A stretch of DNA of 64,000 nucleotides from Vibrio pacinii DSM 19139 (GTDB lineage: Bacteria > Pseudomonadota > Gammaproteobacteria > Enterobacterales > Vibrionaceae): the NCBI RefSeq assembly GCF_000711795.1, contig NZ_JONH01000019.1, forward strand, positions 1 to 64,000, given 5' to 3'. Under the pieces are notes generated by a model, which was given only the letters and a program-made list of their open reading frames with translations, was not told the DNA's origin and ran no database searches. The translations under genes and the position numbers were made by a program. Shown here piece after piece: positions 57,268-64,000 of this stretch (positions are counted from its first letter, which is position 1; every line of letters begins with the position of its first letter).

Positions 57268-58230
57268 TTAAATAGGTTCGATCTCTTTTAAGTGCCGTTG
57301 GGCAGAGACTTTGGCCGCTAAGCAACCTAAAAAAATGCCGAGCATCACCAGCAATAGCGACTCATCCCAGCTTAAACCTACCAAACGAAAACGACTGTCA
57401 TACAGTAACGCTAACTTCTCAACGCTACTGTTGAGTAATACGGTAATCAACGCTGTTAAGATCCATGCGCTGACCGCACCTAGCAAGCCAAACCACATCC
57501 CCGAGTACAAATAAGGACGTAAAATGTAGCTGTTGGTCGCACCAATCAGCTTCATGGTTTGGATCTCTTCTTTATTTGCCAACACATTAAAACGCAGGGT
57601 GTTACCTACAATCAGGAACACCGACCCCAACATCAGTACCGACAGCGTAATTACAATACCACTCACAAGGTTCTTGATTGCATCCAACCGGGTTAACCAG
57701 TCTTCATCCAAACGAACATCGGTGATTTCACTCTGCTGTGCGATCCGCCCGGCCAATTGCTTAATCACTTGCTGGTCGTCACGACTCGGCGTTACCACTA
57801 ACACACCCGGTAGGGCGTAATCATCCAGTAGGCTAATGGCTTGTTCAAACCCTGAATACTGGCTCAAATCATCCAAACCTTGCTGTGGAGAGATGTATTC
57901 GACCGCCGCGACATCGCTGTCACTCTCAAGCTGATCTTTTAATACCATCACGCGCGCTTCAGGCGTACGTTCTTGAATATAAGCACTCACTTGTGAAGGA
58001 CTCGTCACATCACTGGATGCTTGAGCAATATTTTTACCCAGAAGATAAAGCGCCGATGGCATCGCTAATGCCATTGAGATAACCGCTAAAGTAAGCAAGT
58101 TACCTAATGGTCGCTGCCACAATTCATGAAACGACAACTTCGCCTGCTTAAGATGGACCTTAAAGAAACTGTCTTTTTTGACGCGATTTTTCGCTGTCAC
58201 ATTGGTTCGTCCACGAGGTTTATTGGCCAT
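57268..58230 (-). CDS. ftsX: cell-division permease-like protein
   Basis: A 320-aa inner-membrane protein with four hydrophobic helices (about 48-70, 195-215, 240-262, 290-310) and a periplasmic loop between the first two. With FtsE it forms an ABC-type complex at the septum that activates peptidoglycan amidases. It overlaps ftsE by 11 bp. Confidence 0.95.
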   Translation of the reverse strand: MANKPRGRTNVTAKNRVKKDSFFKVHLKQAKLSFHELWQRPLGNLLTLAVISMALAMPSALYLLGKNIAQASSDVTSPSQVSAYIQERTPEARVMVLKDQLESDSDVAAVEYISPQQGLDDLSQYSGFEQAISLLDDYALPGVLVVTPSRDDQQVIKQLAGRIAQQSEITDVRLDEDWLTRLDAIKNLVSGIVITLSVLMLGSVFLIVGNTLRFNVLANKEEIQTMKLIGATNSYILRPYLYSGMWFGLLGAVSAWILTALITVLLNSSVEKLALLYDSRFRLVGLSWDESLLLVMLGIFLGCLAAKVSAQRHLKEIEPI

Positions 58231-58894
58231 AATCTTCTACCTCGCTAAGGAAGCCTTGGTTTAACTCAAGGTGACGGTATTGTGGACGCGTATTCACTAA
58301 ACCGATGTCGTGAGTAGCGAGTAAGATCGTCACTCCTGCGCGGTTAAACTCTTCAAATAGCTTCAACACACGATTCGACAACTCAGGGTCAAGGTTACCC
58401 GTTGGTTCATCGGCCAATAATAACGTTGGTCGGTTAACCACTGCGCGAGCAATGCCTACGCGTTGCTGTTCACCGCCAGACAACTGGCTAGGTAAACATT
58501 TCGCTTTATCGAGCAGATCGGTTTTATCTAATGCGGCTGAAACACGGCGTTTTATTTCATTTTCCGAGATCGATTCGATGCGCATCGGCAGAGCGACATT
58601 ATCAAACACTGTTCTGTCCATCAGCAGACGGTGATCTTGGAATACAATACCGATATTACGGCGCAAAAAAGGAATATCTTTACTAGGAATTCGCGTGATG
58701 TCGTGACCGTTAAAGCTCACCTTACCGTCCGTTGGGCGCTCTATCGCACAAATCAACTTGAGCAGAGTACTTTTACCCGCACCCGAATGACCGCCAAGAA
58801 AAGCCATTTCACCGCGACGCAGGTGGAAGTCGACTTTCTGCAAGGCTTGTCGGCCGCCGCGATACGCCTTACTCACTTGTTGAAACTTTATCAC
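58220..58894 (-). CDS. ftsE: cell-division ATP-binding protein
   Basis: A 224-aa ABC ATPase. Walker A is [10 protein letters not shown] (about 34-43), the signature [14 protein letters not shown], Walker B LLLADEP and the switch His in LLATHD. It is the partner of FtsX. The order ftsY-ftsE-ftsX (-rpoH) is the conserved gammaproteobacterial cluster. Confidence 0.96.
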   Translation of the reverse strand: MIKFQQVSKAYRGGRQALQKVDFHLRRGEMAFLGGHSGAGKSTLLKLICAIERPTDGKVSFNGHDITRIPSKDIPFLRRNIGIVFQDHRLLMDRTVFDNVALPMRIESISENEIKRRVSAALDKTDLLDKAKCLPSQLSGGEQQRVGIARAVVNRPTLLLADEPTGNLDPELSNRVLKLFEEFNRAGVTILLATHDIGLVNTRPQYRHLELNQGFLSEVEDYGQ

Positions 58895-58939
58895 CCGAAA
58901 TCCCTCTATTACTGAGTTGCTGCTATTGGTCGCTTAACG

Positions 58940-60124
58940 TTAGTCTTCGCGACTAAACAAAGCATCAATAAACTCTTGTGTCTCAAATGGACGTAGGTCG
59001 TCAATACCTTCACCAACACCAATATAACGAATAGGGATTTGGAACTGATCGGCCAGCGCAAAAATAACACCACCCTTCGCCGTCCCATCAAGCTTAGTCA
59101 ACGTAATACCCGTCAATGGCGCAACATCACTAAATAATTTAGCTTGGCTAATCGCATTTTGCCCGGTGCCCGCATCAAGCGTCAGCATGATTTCATGTGG
59201 TGCCGAGTCATCGATCTTCTTCATCACACGGACGATCTTGCGCAGCTCTTCCATTAAGTTGGCTTTGTTTTGCAAGCGCCCGGCGGTATCGGCAATCACC
59301 ACATCAACGCCCTTGGCTTTCGCTGATTCAATCGCATCATAAATCACAGAAGCACTGTCAGCACCAGTATGCTGCGCTACCACTGGGACGTTATTGCGCT
59401 CGCCCCATACTTGAAGCTGCTCGACAGCAGCGGCGCGGAAGGTGTCACCTGCCGCTAGCATGACGCTTTTACCTTCGGCTTGGAACTGTTTGGCCAGTTT
59501 ACCTATTGTGGTCGTTTTACCGACACCATTGACACCAACCATCAAAATGACGAATGGCGTTTTCGTCGAATCCACGACCAACGGCTGCTCAACCTGAGAC
59601 AAGATATCCGCCAGCTCATCTTTAAGCAGACCGTAAAGCGCTTCGCCATCTTTCAGATCTTGACGTGAGGCTTTGTCGGTTAAATTGTCGATAATTTTGA
59701 CAGTGGTATCCATACCGACATCAGCGATCAGCAATTGCTCTTCAAGCTCCTCAAACAGCTCATCATCAATTTGCTTACCTTTGAACAGACCAAAAAAACC
59801 CGCCCCAATATTAGCTTTGGTGCGCGTTAAGCTGCGCTTTAAACGCACAAAGAAACTTTCGCTTGGTTTCTCTTGTTCGGCAACGCGCGGTTCAGCGGGA
59901 GTGTCAGTTTCTACTTCTGCTTCTGCTTCTGCTTCTGCTTCTGCTTCTGCTTCTGCTTCTGCTTCTGCTTCTGCTAGCTCAGCCTCAGGGCGTTGATGTT
60001 GCTCGTCAACCGTTTGTTCGAGTGTTGGTTCGGTTTCCGTTTGTTGTTGTGTGGATTGTTTGGCCTGTTCTTCGTCACCAAAGCCAAGCCAAGAGAGTAA
60101 TCCACGCTTCTTTTTTTCCGTCAT
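58940..60124 (-). CDS. ftsY: signal recognition particle receptor
   Basis: A 394-aa SRP-receptor GTPase that delivers ribosomes to the membrane. The NG domain has GVNGVGKTTTIGKLA, DTAGRLQNK and TKLDGTAKGG. The acidic N-terminal A domain contains about ten Ala-Glu dipeptides encoded by a 6-bp tandem repeat (59914-59973). It leads ftsE and ftsX with a 45-bp gap. Confidence 0.96.
   Translation of the reverse strand: MTEKKKRGLLSWLGFGDEEQAKQSTQQQTETEPTLEQTVDEQHQRPEAELAEAEAEAEAEAEAEAEAEAEVETDTPAEPRVAEQEKPSESFFVRLKRSLTRTKANIGAGFFGLFKGKQIDDELFEELEEQLLIADVGMDTTVKIIDNLTDKASRQDLKDGEALYGLLKDELADILSQVEQPLVVDSTKTPFVILMVGVNGVGKTTTIGKLAKQFQAEGKSVMLAAGDTFRAAAVEQLQVWGERNNVPVVAQHTGADSASVIYDAIESAKAKGVDVVIADTAGRLQNKANLMEELRKIVRVMKKIDDSAPHEIMLTLDAGTGQNAISQAKLFSDVAPLTGITLTKLDGTAKGGVIFALADQFQIPIRYIGVGEGIDDLRPFETQEFIDALFSRED
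59914..59973 (-). repeat. hexanucleotide tandem repeat in ftsY
   Basis: CTTCTG is repeated ten times without a change. The unit is a multiple of three, so copy changes keep the frame and only lengthen or shorten the Ala-Glu run in the acidic domain. Confidence 0.95.
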
Positions 60125-60335
60125 CTGGGGCTATCCTAGATCGTCTTAATTAACTCAGACTCTTTTTTGCGGCAATGTCGCCGACAAGAAAAGAAAAATG
60201 ACAACAGAGTGAAACGTTTTCACTGTCAGAGTGATGGTATACACTCTGTCATCAACAAATTTGGGCTGTATGTTAGCGCTCAACAGCAGAGCAGTCAGCG
60301 CGTATAGTATCACTTTATTAGCGGTCAAAAAATCT

Positions 60336-60947
60336 ATGGTAAGACGTCGCCAGCAAAACACATCACAAAAAAAGCCCTCAAGTGGCTTTGTTCGTATTAT
60401 TAGCGGGTTATGGAGAGGACGTAAACTCCCTGTTCATGACGCCGAAGGGTTAAGACCGACCACAGATCGTGTCAAAGAAACGCTGTTTAACTGGCTAGCC
60501 CAAGATGTGCCACAAGCCAAGTGTCTCGACCTGTTTGCTGGCTCTGGAGGGCTAGGTTTTGAAGCCGCTTCACGCCAAGCTGAAATGGTCACGCTGATTG
60601 AGCTCAATTCGAGTGCCTTTAAGCAGTTGCAAAGCAATATTGCTACGCTCAATGCCAGCAACCTCACAGCGGTCAACAGCGATGCGTTAAGCTACCTTAA
60701 ACAAGCCGGGACGCCGCATCATGTAGTATTCATTGATCCACCATTTCGTCAAGGGTTACTCGATGAGACAATTCAGTTACTTGAGCAAAATGGTTGGTTG
60801 GCAGACGATGCGCTTATCTATATCGAGACCGAAAAAGAGCTGACACTGGATAACGTGATTCCAGCTCATTGGCATCTACACCGAGAAAAAACCGCCGGTC
60901 AAGTCAACTACCGCCTGTTCAACCGTCAACACTCACCACAAGGATAA
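60336..60947 (+). CDS. rsmD: 16S rRNA m2G966 methyltransferase
   Basis: A 203-aa SAM methyltransferase of the 30S subunit. The start is ATG 60336 (MVRRRQQNTSQ); the longer frame from 60231 is unlikely. The SAM motif is CLDLFAGSGGLGFEA and the catalytic motif IDPPFRQG. It is divergent from ftsY, as in many gammaproteobacteria, and 4 bp before the DUF1145 gene. Confidence 0.94.
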   Translation: MVRRRQQNTSQKKPSSGFVRIISGLWRGRKLPVHDAEGLRPTTDRVKETLFNWLAQDVPQAKCLDLFAGSGGLGFEAASRQAEMVTLIELNSSAFKQLQSNIATLNASNLTAVNSDALSYLKQAGTPHHVVFIDPPFRQGLLDETIQLLEQNGWLADDALIYIETEKELTLDNVIPAHWHLHREKTAGQVNYRLFNRQHSPQG

Positions 60948-60951
60948 TAAA

Positions 60952-61218
60952 ATGAAAGCATTGATATGGTTAGCCAAAGCAGCCATCGGTTTTGTCTGGT
61001 TTATACTTATCCTCAACGTCTTTGCGCCGTTTCCGGGCAAAGCAGCGATCGCCCTCTACATTATGAGCGCGTTCTTGTTGATGATGCATGGTTTACAGAT
61101 GGCGATCTTCATTGGGGCTTTCGGTGACAAGATCAAAATGAGCAGTTGGGAAAAATGGTCGATTTTAATCTTCGGCATTTTCGCACTACTTGATATTCGC
61201 CGTAAACACATGTCATAG
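60952..61218 (+). CDS. DUF1145-family membrane protein
   Basis: An 88-aa inner-membrane protein with about three hydrophobic segments. It follows rsmD by 4 bp, the common arrangement for DUF1145 members. Function unknown. Confidence 0.88.
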   Translation: MKALIWLAKAAIGFVWFILILNVFAPFPGKAAIALYIMSAFLLMMHGLQMAIFIGAFGDKIKMSSWEKWSILIFGIFALLDIRRKHMS

Positions 61219-61235
61219 CAAATACATGCCATTAC

Positions 61236-61265
61236 AAAAAAGCCGCTAAGTTAAGCGGCTTTTTT
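61236..61265. terminator. bidirectional terminator
   Basis: AAAAAAGCCGCT pairs with AGCGGCTTTTTT around a 6-base loop. It ends the rsmD-DUF1145 pair and the converging marC-family gene. Confidence 0.92.
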
Positions 61266-61275
61266 GTCGCTATCG

Positions 61276-61860
61276 TTAGCCGAGATATCCTTTGACGCCA
61301 TCGAGGAACATCTGTGTCGATATCATAATAAGTAGTAAGCCCATCAGGCGTTCAACCGCTTTTAATCCTCGCTCGCCCAACACGCGATGGAAAAAGTTGT
61401 AGAACATCAAAATAAAGAAAGCCACGCCCCAGGCTAACAATACCGCAGCAGACAATTCAAGTAACTGCTCAGGGTGCTGGCTCGATAAGAGCAACAACGC
61501 CGCAATAACGGATGGACCAGCAATCATTGGGATCGCCATTGGCACAATAAACGGCTCCTCACCCGCCGCCAGCCCTGTGATACTGCCACCGCTTGGGAAG
61601 ATCATTTTGATGGCAATAATAAACAGGATGATCCCGCCCGAGATACTCAATGTTTCTGGCTGGACATGAAGAAAATTAAGGATGCTCTTACCTGCAAACA
61701 AGAACAACATTAAAATACCAAGAGCAAAAAACAACTCTCGAACCAAAACCTTACGCCTGCGCTTTGGATCAAGGTGCTTCAAAATCGATAGGACAATAGG
61801 TAAATTGCCAAGCGGATCCATGATCAACACCAACATGGTCGCGGCAGAAAGAATGTCCAT
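61276..61860 (-). CDS. MarC-family membrane protein (YhgN-like)
   Basis: A 194-aa inner-membrane protein with six hydrophobic segments. The family start MDILSAATMLVLIMDPLGNLP fits ATG 61860. Function unknown; the old link to multidrug resistance of MarC is not supported. Confidence 0.9.
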   Translation of the reverse strand: MDILSAATMLVLIMDPLGNLPIVLSILKHLDPKRRRKVLVRELFFALGILMLFLFAGKSILNFLHVQPETLSISGGIILFIIAIKMIFPSGGSITGLAAGEEPFIVPMAIPMIAGPSVIAALLLLSSQHPEQLLELSAAVLLAWGVAFFILMFYNFFHRVLGERGLKAVERLMGLLLIMISTQMFLDGVKGYLG

Positions 61861-61944
61861 AAAAGACCTCCAAAAATAAATCAATCAAGCACAGAAAATT
61901 GGCCGAAGTATCGCAACCTCGAGACCTGAATAGCAACAATGGTT

Positions 61945-61990
61945 GTTTGAGCGTCAAGGTACCGGATAGAAACCGTCAGGTACCTTGATT
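61945..61990. other. inverted repeat after the yhhN-family gene
   Basis: TCAAGGTACC and GGTACCTTGA form a 10-bp stem with a loop of about 15 bases, followed by TTTT on the plus strand only. It lies just past the stop of the minus-strand yhhN-type gene. It is the wrong way round for a simple terminator of that gene. Confidence 0.5.
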
Positions 61991-62614
61991 TTAGATAAGC
62001 AGAGAAGCTGTGATCAGGCAGTGTGCCAACAGATAGCTCCCAGAAATAAAGTAGCGCCCCTTGTCGAGCGGATGACGATAGTCATGGATAGCCAATAGCA
62101 TCGCCGATAACGTCAGTGTTAACGACCCAGTAAAGCCTAATGCGCTCGCAACGGTACGGTTCAACAACCACACTTCACCTGCGGCCCAGTTAAGCTGCAA
62201 CAACACCATTCCCATCATCACCACAGGGAAGATCAATCGATCGATTTTTGGCAACAACAGGAAGAAGCAGACAACGCCGATACCGAACAGCATTGCAGGC
62301 AACCACCAAACGATATCGCCAGAAAGCTTAAACCAAAATGAAGCACTATAACAAAGCTGCGCTGCAACAAACCCTGCAAAGCAGAACTTAAGGTGCTTTT
62401 TGGCGATATAGAGACCGTCTGCAACCATCGAAATGATTAAACCCAGTGACACCCACCACGCCACGATGCCAACCAAGGCTTCCTGACTCCAGAGCATGAC
62501 GAGCAACATAAATAACGTCAATATTTTAAACATCGCCGCTTGCTTGATGCGATTGTTTTCAAGCGCAGAAATACTGATGTACCCAGATAAGGCAACCGAG
62601 AGCCAGCTCCACAT
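61991..62614 (-). CDS. YhhN-family membrane protein
   Basis: A 207-aa inner-membrane protein with about eight hydrophobic segments. The pattern SMVADGLYIAKKH and the family length fit YhhN/TMEM86, whose eukaryotic members are lysoplasmalogenases. Activity in Vibrio is not known. Confidence 0.85.
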   Translation of the reverse strand: MWSWLSVALSGYISISALENNRIKQAAMFKILTLFMLLVMLWSQEALVGIVAWWVSLGLIISMVADGLYIAKKHLKFCFAGFVAAQLCYSASFWFKLSGDIVWWLPAMLFGIGVVCFFLLLPKIDRLIFPVVMMGMVLLQLNWAAGEVWLLNRTVASALGFTGSLTLTLSAMLLAIHDYRHPLDKGRYFISGSYLLAHCLITASLLI

Positions 62615-62667
62615 TCGAACACCTCAATAAAAATGAGCTGCTAGTGTAGGCAGCTCGAAAAAGATGT

Positions 62668-62830
62668 CTAGTTTTGAGGGGCAAAAGTTGGATCTTGATA
62701 ATACTTCTTGTCGGCGCAATATGTGCGACAGCGCGGGGTTATTTGGCAACTTTTTACCAGGCGATCCAAAATCGCCGCTGAGACAGCAGAGTCGTCAAAA
62801 AAATCACTTTTGCTACGATTACCAAGAAAA
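62668..62830 (-). pseudogene. possible IS21 IstB remnant
   Basis: The minus strand reads FFDDSAVSAAILDRLVKSCQ, resembling the end of IstB helper ATPases (pattern FGDxxLxxAILDRLLHHC). The rest of the frame upstream is AT-rich and unlike IstB. Only about 45 codons remain, so the assignment is weak. Confidence 0.35.
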
Positions 62831-63295
62831 ATGAATTTAAAGTGAATAAAATTCAACAACTTAACCAATAAAACATAATGTTTAATTAATGTAAATTTTA
62901 ATTTTAGCCTTACGATAATTTGACATCGCACTGACACCAATATGCAACTTAGCAACCAAATGCCTACTTAAAGCCAAGCTAGCAGTTAAATGGACGCACT
63001 ATTCAATCCAGATCAACGAAAGCTCTATAAATCACAAAAAACTAATTTAAACAAAGTTTAACCACTTTGCTTTACCTTCAATAACAATCACTTAAGAGGA
63101 AAATTAGCAATATAGAATAGAAATTACACAGGTTAAACATCACTCACCCCACGCCTGAACTTCAACAAAAAGGTTTAATCGAGACCAGAAAAGTTATTTT
63201 TTTAAGGCTTATTGTCTTATTAGCTTGATCTAACCCCTAAAAAGCTGCTATTCTTATTTACATACCGTTAAACATCACTTTTTAGGAGCAGTGCT
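62831..63295. other. AT-rich intergenic stretch
   Basis: About 465 bp with no gene I can support. Its end should contain the promoter of the 26-codon gene at 63296; a TATTCT-like -10 is near 63249-63254. Confidence 0.4.
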
Positions 63296-63376
63296 ATGAT
63301 TTCTTCTTCACAAAAACAAGGACTTGTAATGATCGCAGTTGTCGTAGGCCTAATGACACTGCCGATGATGTACTAA
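63296..63376 (+). CDS. 26-aa membrane micropeptide
   Basis: ATG 63296 opens a 26-codon frame ending TAA 63374-63376. The ribosome site AGGAG (63284-63288) is ideally spaced. The product begins MISSSQKQGLVMIAVV and is hydrophobic from residue 10 to the end, so it should be a single-pass membrane peptide. A strong terminator 15 bp later closes it as a monocistronic unit. Confidence 0.65.
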   Translation: MISSSQKQGLVMIAVVVGLMTLPMMY

Positions 63377-63391
63377 GTAAAAAACAAATAA

Positions 63392-63419
63392 AAAAAGGGA
63401 CGCTGGTGCGTCCCTTTTT
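63392..63419 (+). terminator. terminator after the micropeptide gene
   Basis: AAAAAGGGACG pairs with CGTCCCTTTTT around a 6-base loop. Confidence 0.92.
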
Positions 63420-63516
63420 GCTATCTGAGGCCAATACTCATAACTTTGGTGTAAAAAACTAGCGATGTGTCGACTTTTACACCAAAAGAAAAAAAACCGA
63501 TTTTCGTGCTTTCACG

Positions 63517-63882
63517 TTATAGATGCTTAGATAACTCGTCCCAATGCGCATAATAGAAAAACAAGGCAGCACCAGTAATCAATGTCATCAACATAATCGC
63601 AGCTCGCCACACAAAACGAGAGCTGCGAGGCGTCAGTTCTTTTTCACACTCATCACACACTGACATAAAATCATTGCAACCATCGAGTTTAAAATCATGC
63701 TCATGGACAACTTTATTGCGTATGGTCGCAATGTAGCGCAGCTTGCTAATCACATCATGAGGCAAACGCTCTTCACAGCTGGTGATCAACTGATGTAGCC
63801 CCTTGCCATTCGCATGATACTGAGTCCGCAGTAGCGCCTCGATTTTTCTCGTCCGTGTCACTACGTTTTCGATATCAGACAT
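63517..63882 (-). CDS. C-terminal membrane-anchored protein (DUF4145-like)
   Basis: A 121-aa protein when started at ATG 63882 (MSDIENVVTRTRKIEALLRT), which has a strong GGAGGGAG ribosome site. A helical region with RYIATIRNKVVHEHDFKLDG resembles DUF4145-type/HEPN-like proteins, and a membrane helix lies near the C terminus (about 94-112). Function unknown. Confidence 0.65.
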   Translation of the reverse strand: MSDIENVVTRTRKIEALLRTQYHANGKGLHQLITSCEERLPHDVISKLRYIATIRNKVVHEHDFKLDGCNDFMSVCDECEKELTPRSSRFVWRAAIMLMTLITGAALFFYYAHWDELSKHL

Positions 63883-64000
63883 AGTCTCCCTCCACGCTCT
63901 AAGTTTAGGGGGTATTTGATCCTTATTGTATCTAATGTCCCACTTTTTGTTTCGAATGCAAATAGATTTGTGTAAAAGAATCAACCAGTAAAAGGGGGGC

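Noticed and set aside
59673..60153. Plus-strand frames with long Ser/Ala or Leu runs opposite ftsY
   Set aside because: They are produced by the hexanucleotide repeat read in other frames.
1..64000. CRISPR arrays, tRNA genes, superintegron cassettes
   Set aside because: No regular spaced repeats, no cloverleaf sequences with the TTCGAATC-type arm, and no VCR repeats were seen.

Overview
The window is a stretch of a Vibrio (Vibrionaceae) chromosome carrying a genomic island of about 39 kb. The flanking genes keep the usual Vibrio order: the 5' end of a 16S rRNA gene, an RNA-binding protein, murI, btuB and trmA on the left, and yijD, fabR, sthA, lexA, plsB, ubiA/ubiC, a FliL-like gene, glpG/glpE, rpoH, ftsX/ftsE/ftsY, rsmD, a marC-family gene and a yhhN-family gene on the right. 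The species cannot be fixed from the sequence alone.

The island is inserted in the 3' end of trmA. A 26-bp perfect repeat (6040-6065 and 45236-45261) marks its two ends. The right copy still carries the displaced last codons of the original trmA and its terminator, and the left copy has been given a new stop codon by the island. A P4-type tyrosine integrase (43794-45053) lies just inside the right end. GGGTACGG motifs at exact 12-bp spacing occur in both arms (two on the left, three on the right) and probably bind the integrase or its accessory factors.

The island is composite. (a) 6.2-14.1 kb: a type I restriction-modification operon (xre-hsdR-hsdM-hsdS) that continues into a RhuM-family gene and a Doc/Fic-family toxin gene. 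(b) 14.3-18.5 kb: radC, two DUF2787-type genes, a 58-aa membrane protein, a WYL-type regulator, a lipoprotein, a small secreted protein and a Sel1-repeat lipoprotein, recalling VPI-2-like islands. (c) 18.8-21.5 kb: a DUF1835/DUF3658-type gene followed by decayed genes and IS3- and IS4-type transposase remnants. (d) 21.6-36.5 kb: a visibly GC-richer block with an aldehyde dehydrogenase, a GlxA-type AraC regulator, two tandem ToxR-like/partner pairs that resemble VtrA/VtrC, Tpx peroxidase, an alpha/beta hydrolase, a DUF2975 membrane protein with an Xre regulator, GNAT, PhzF, TPR and DinB-family proteins, with pseudogenes between them. (e) 36.6-45.1 kb: a LysE-family exporter, an SgrR-like regulator, RNase HI, AlpA, three tandem inovirus Gp2/YagK-YfjJ-type genes, an AT-rich orphan gene with a possible ribbon-helix-helix end, and the integrase.

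The most promising material for new biology is the tandem pair of membrane-bound winged-helix sensors with overlapping partner genes (25.1-27.6 kb), whose cysteine spacing is identical between the two pairs. Next are the RhuM-Doc tail of the type I restriction operon, the uncharacterised 14.3-18.5 kb cluster, and three protein families that each occur in the island once intact and once decayed. All identifications are from reading the sequence and memory of protein families; no search was run.
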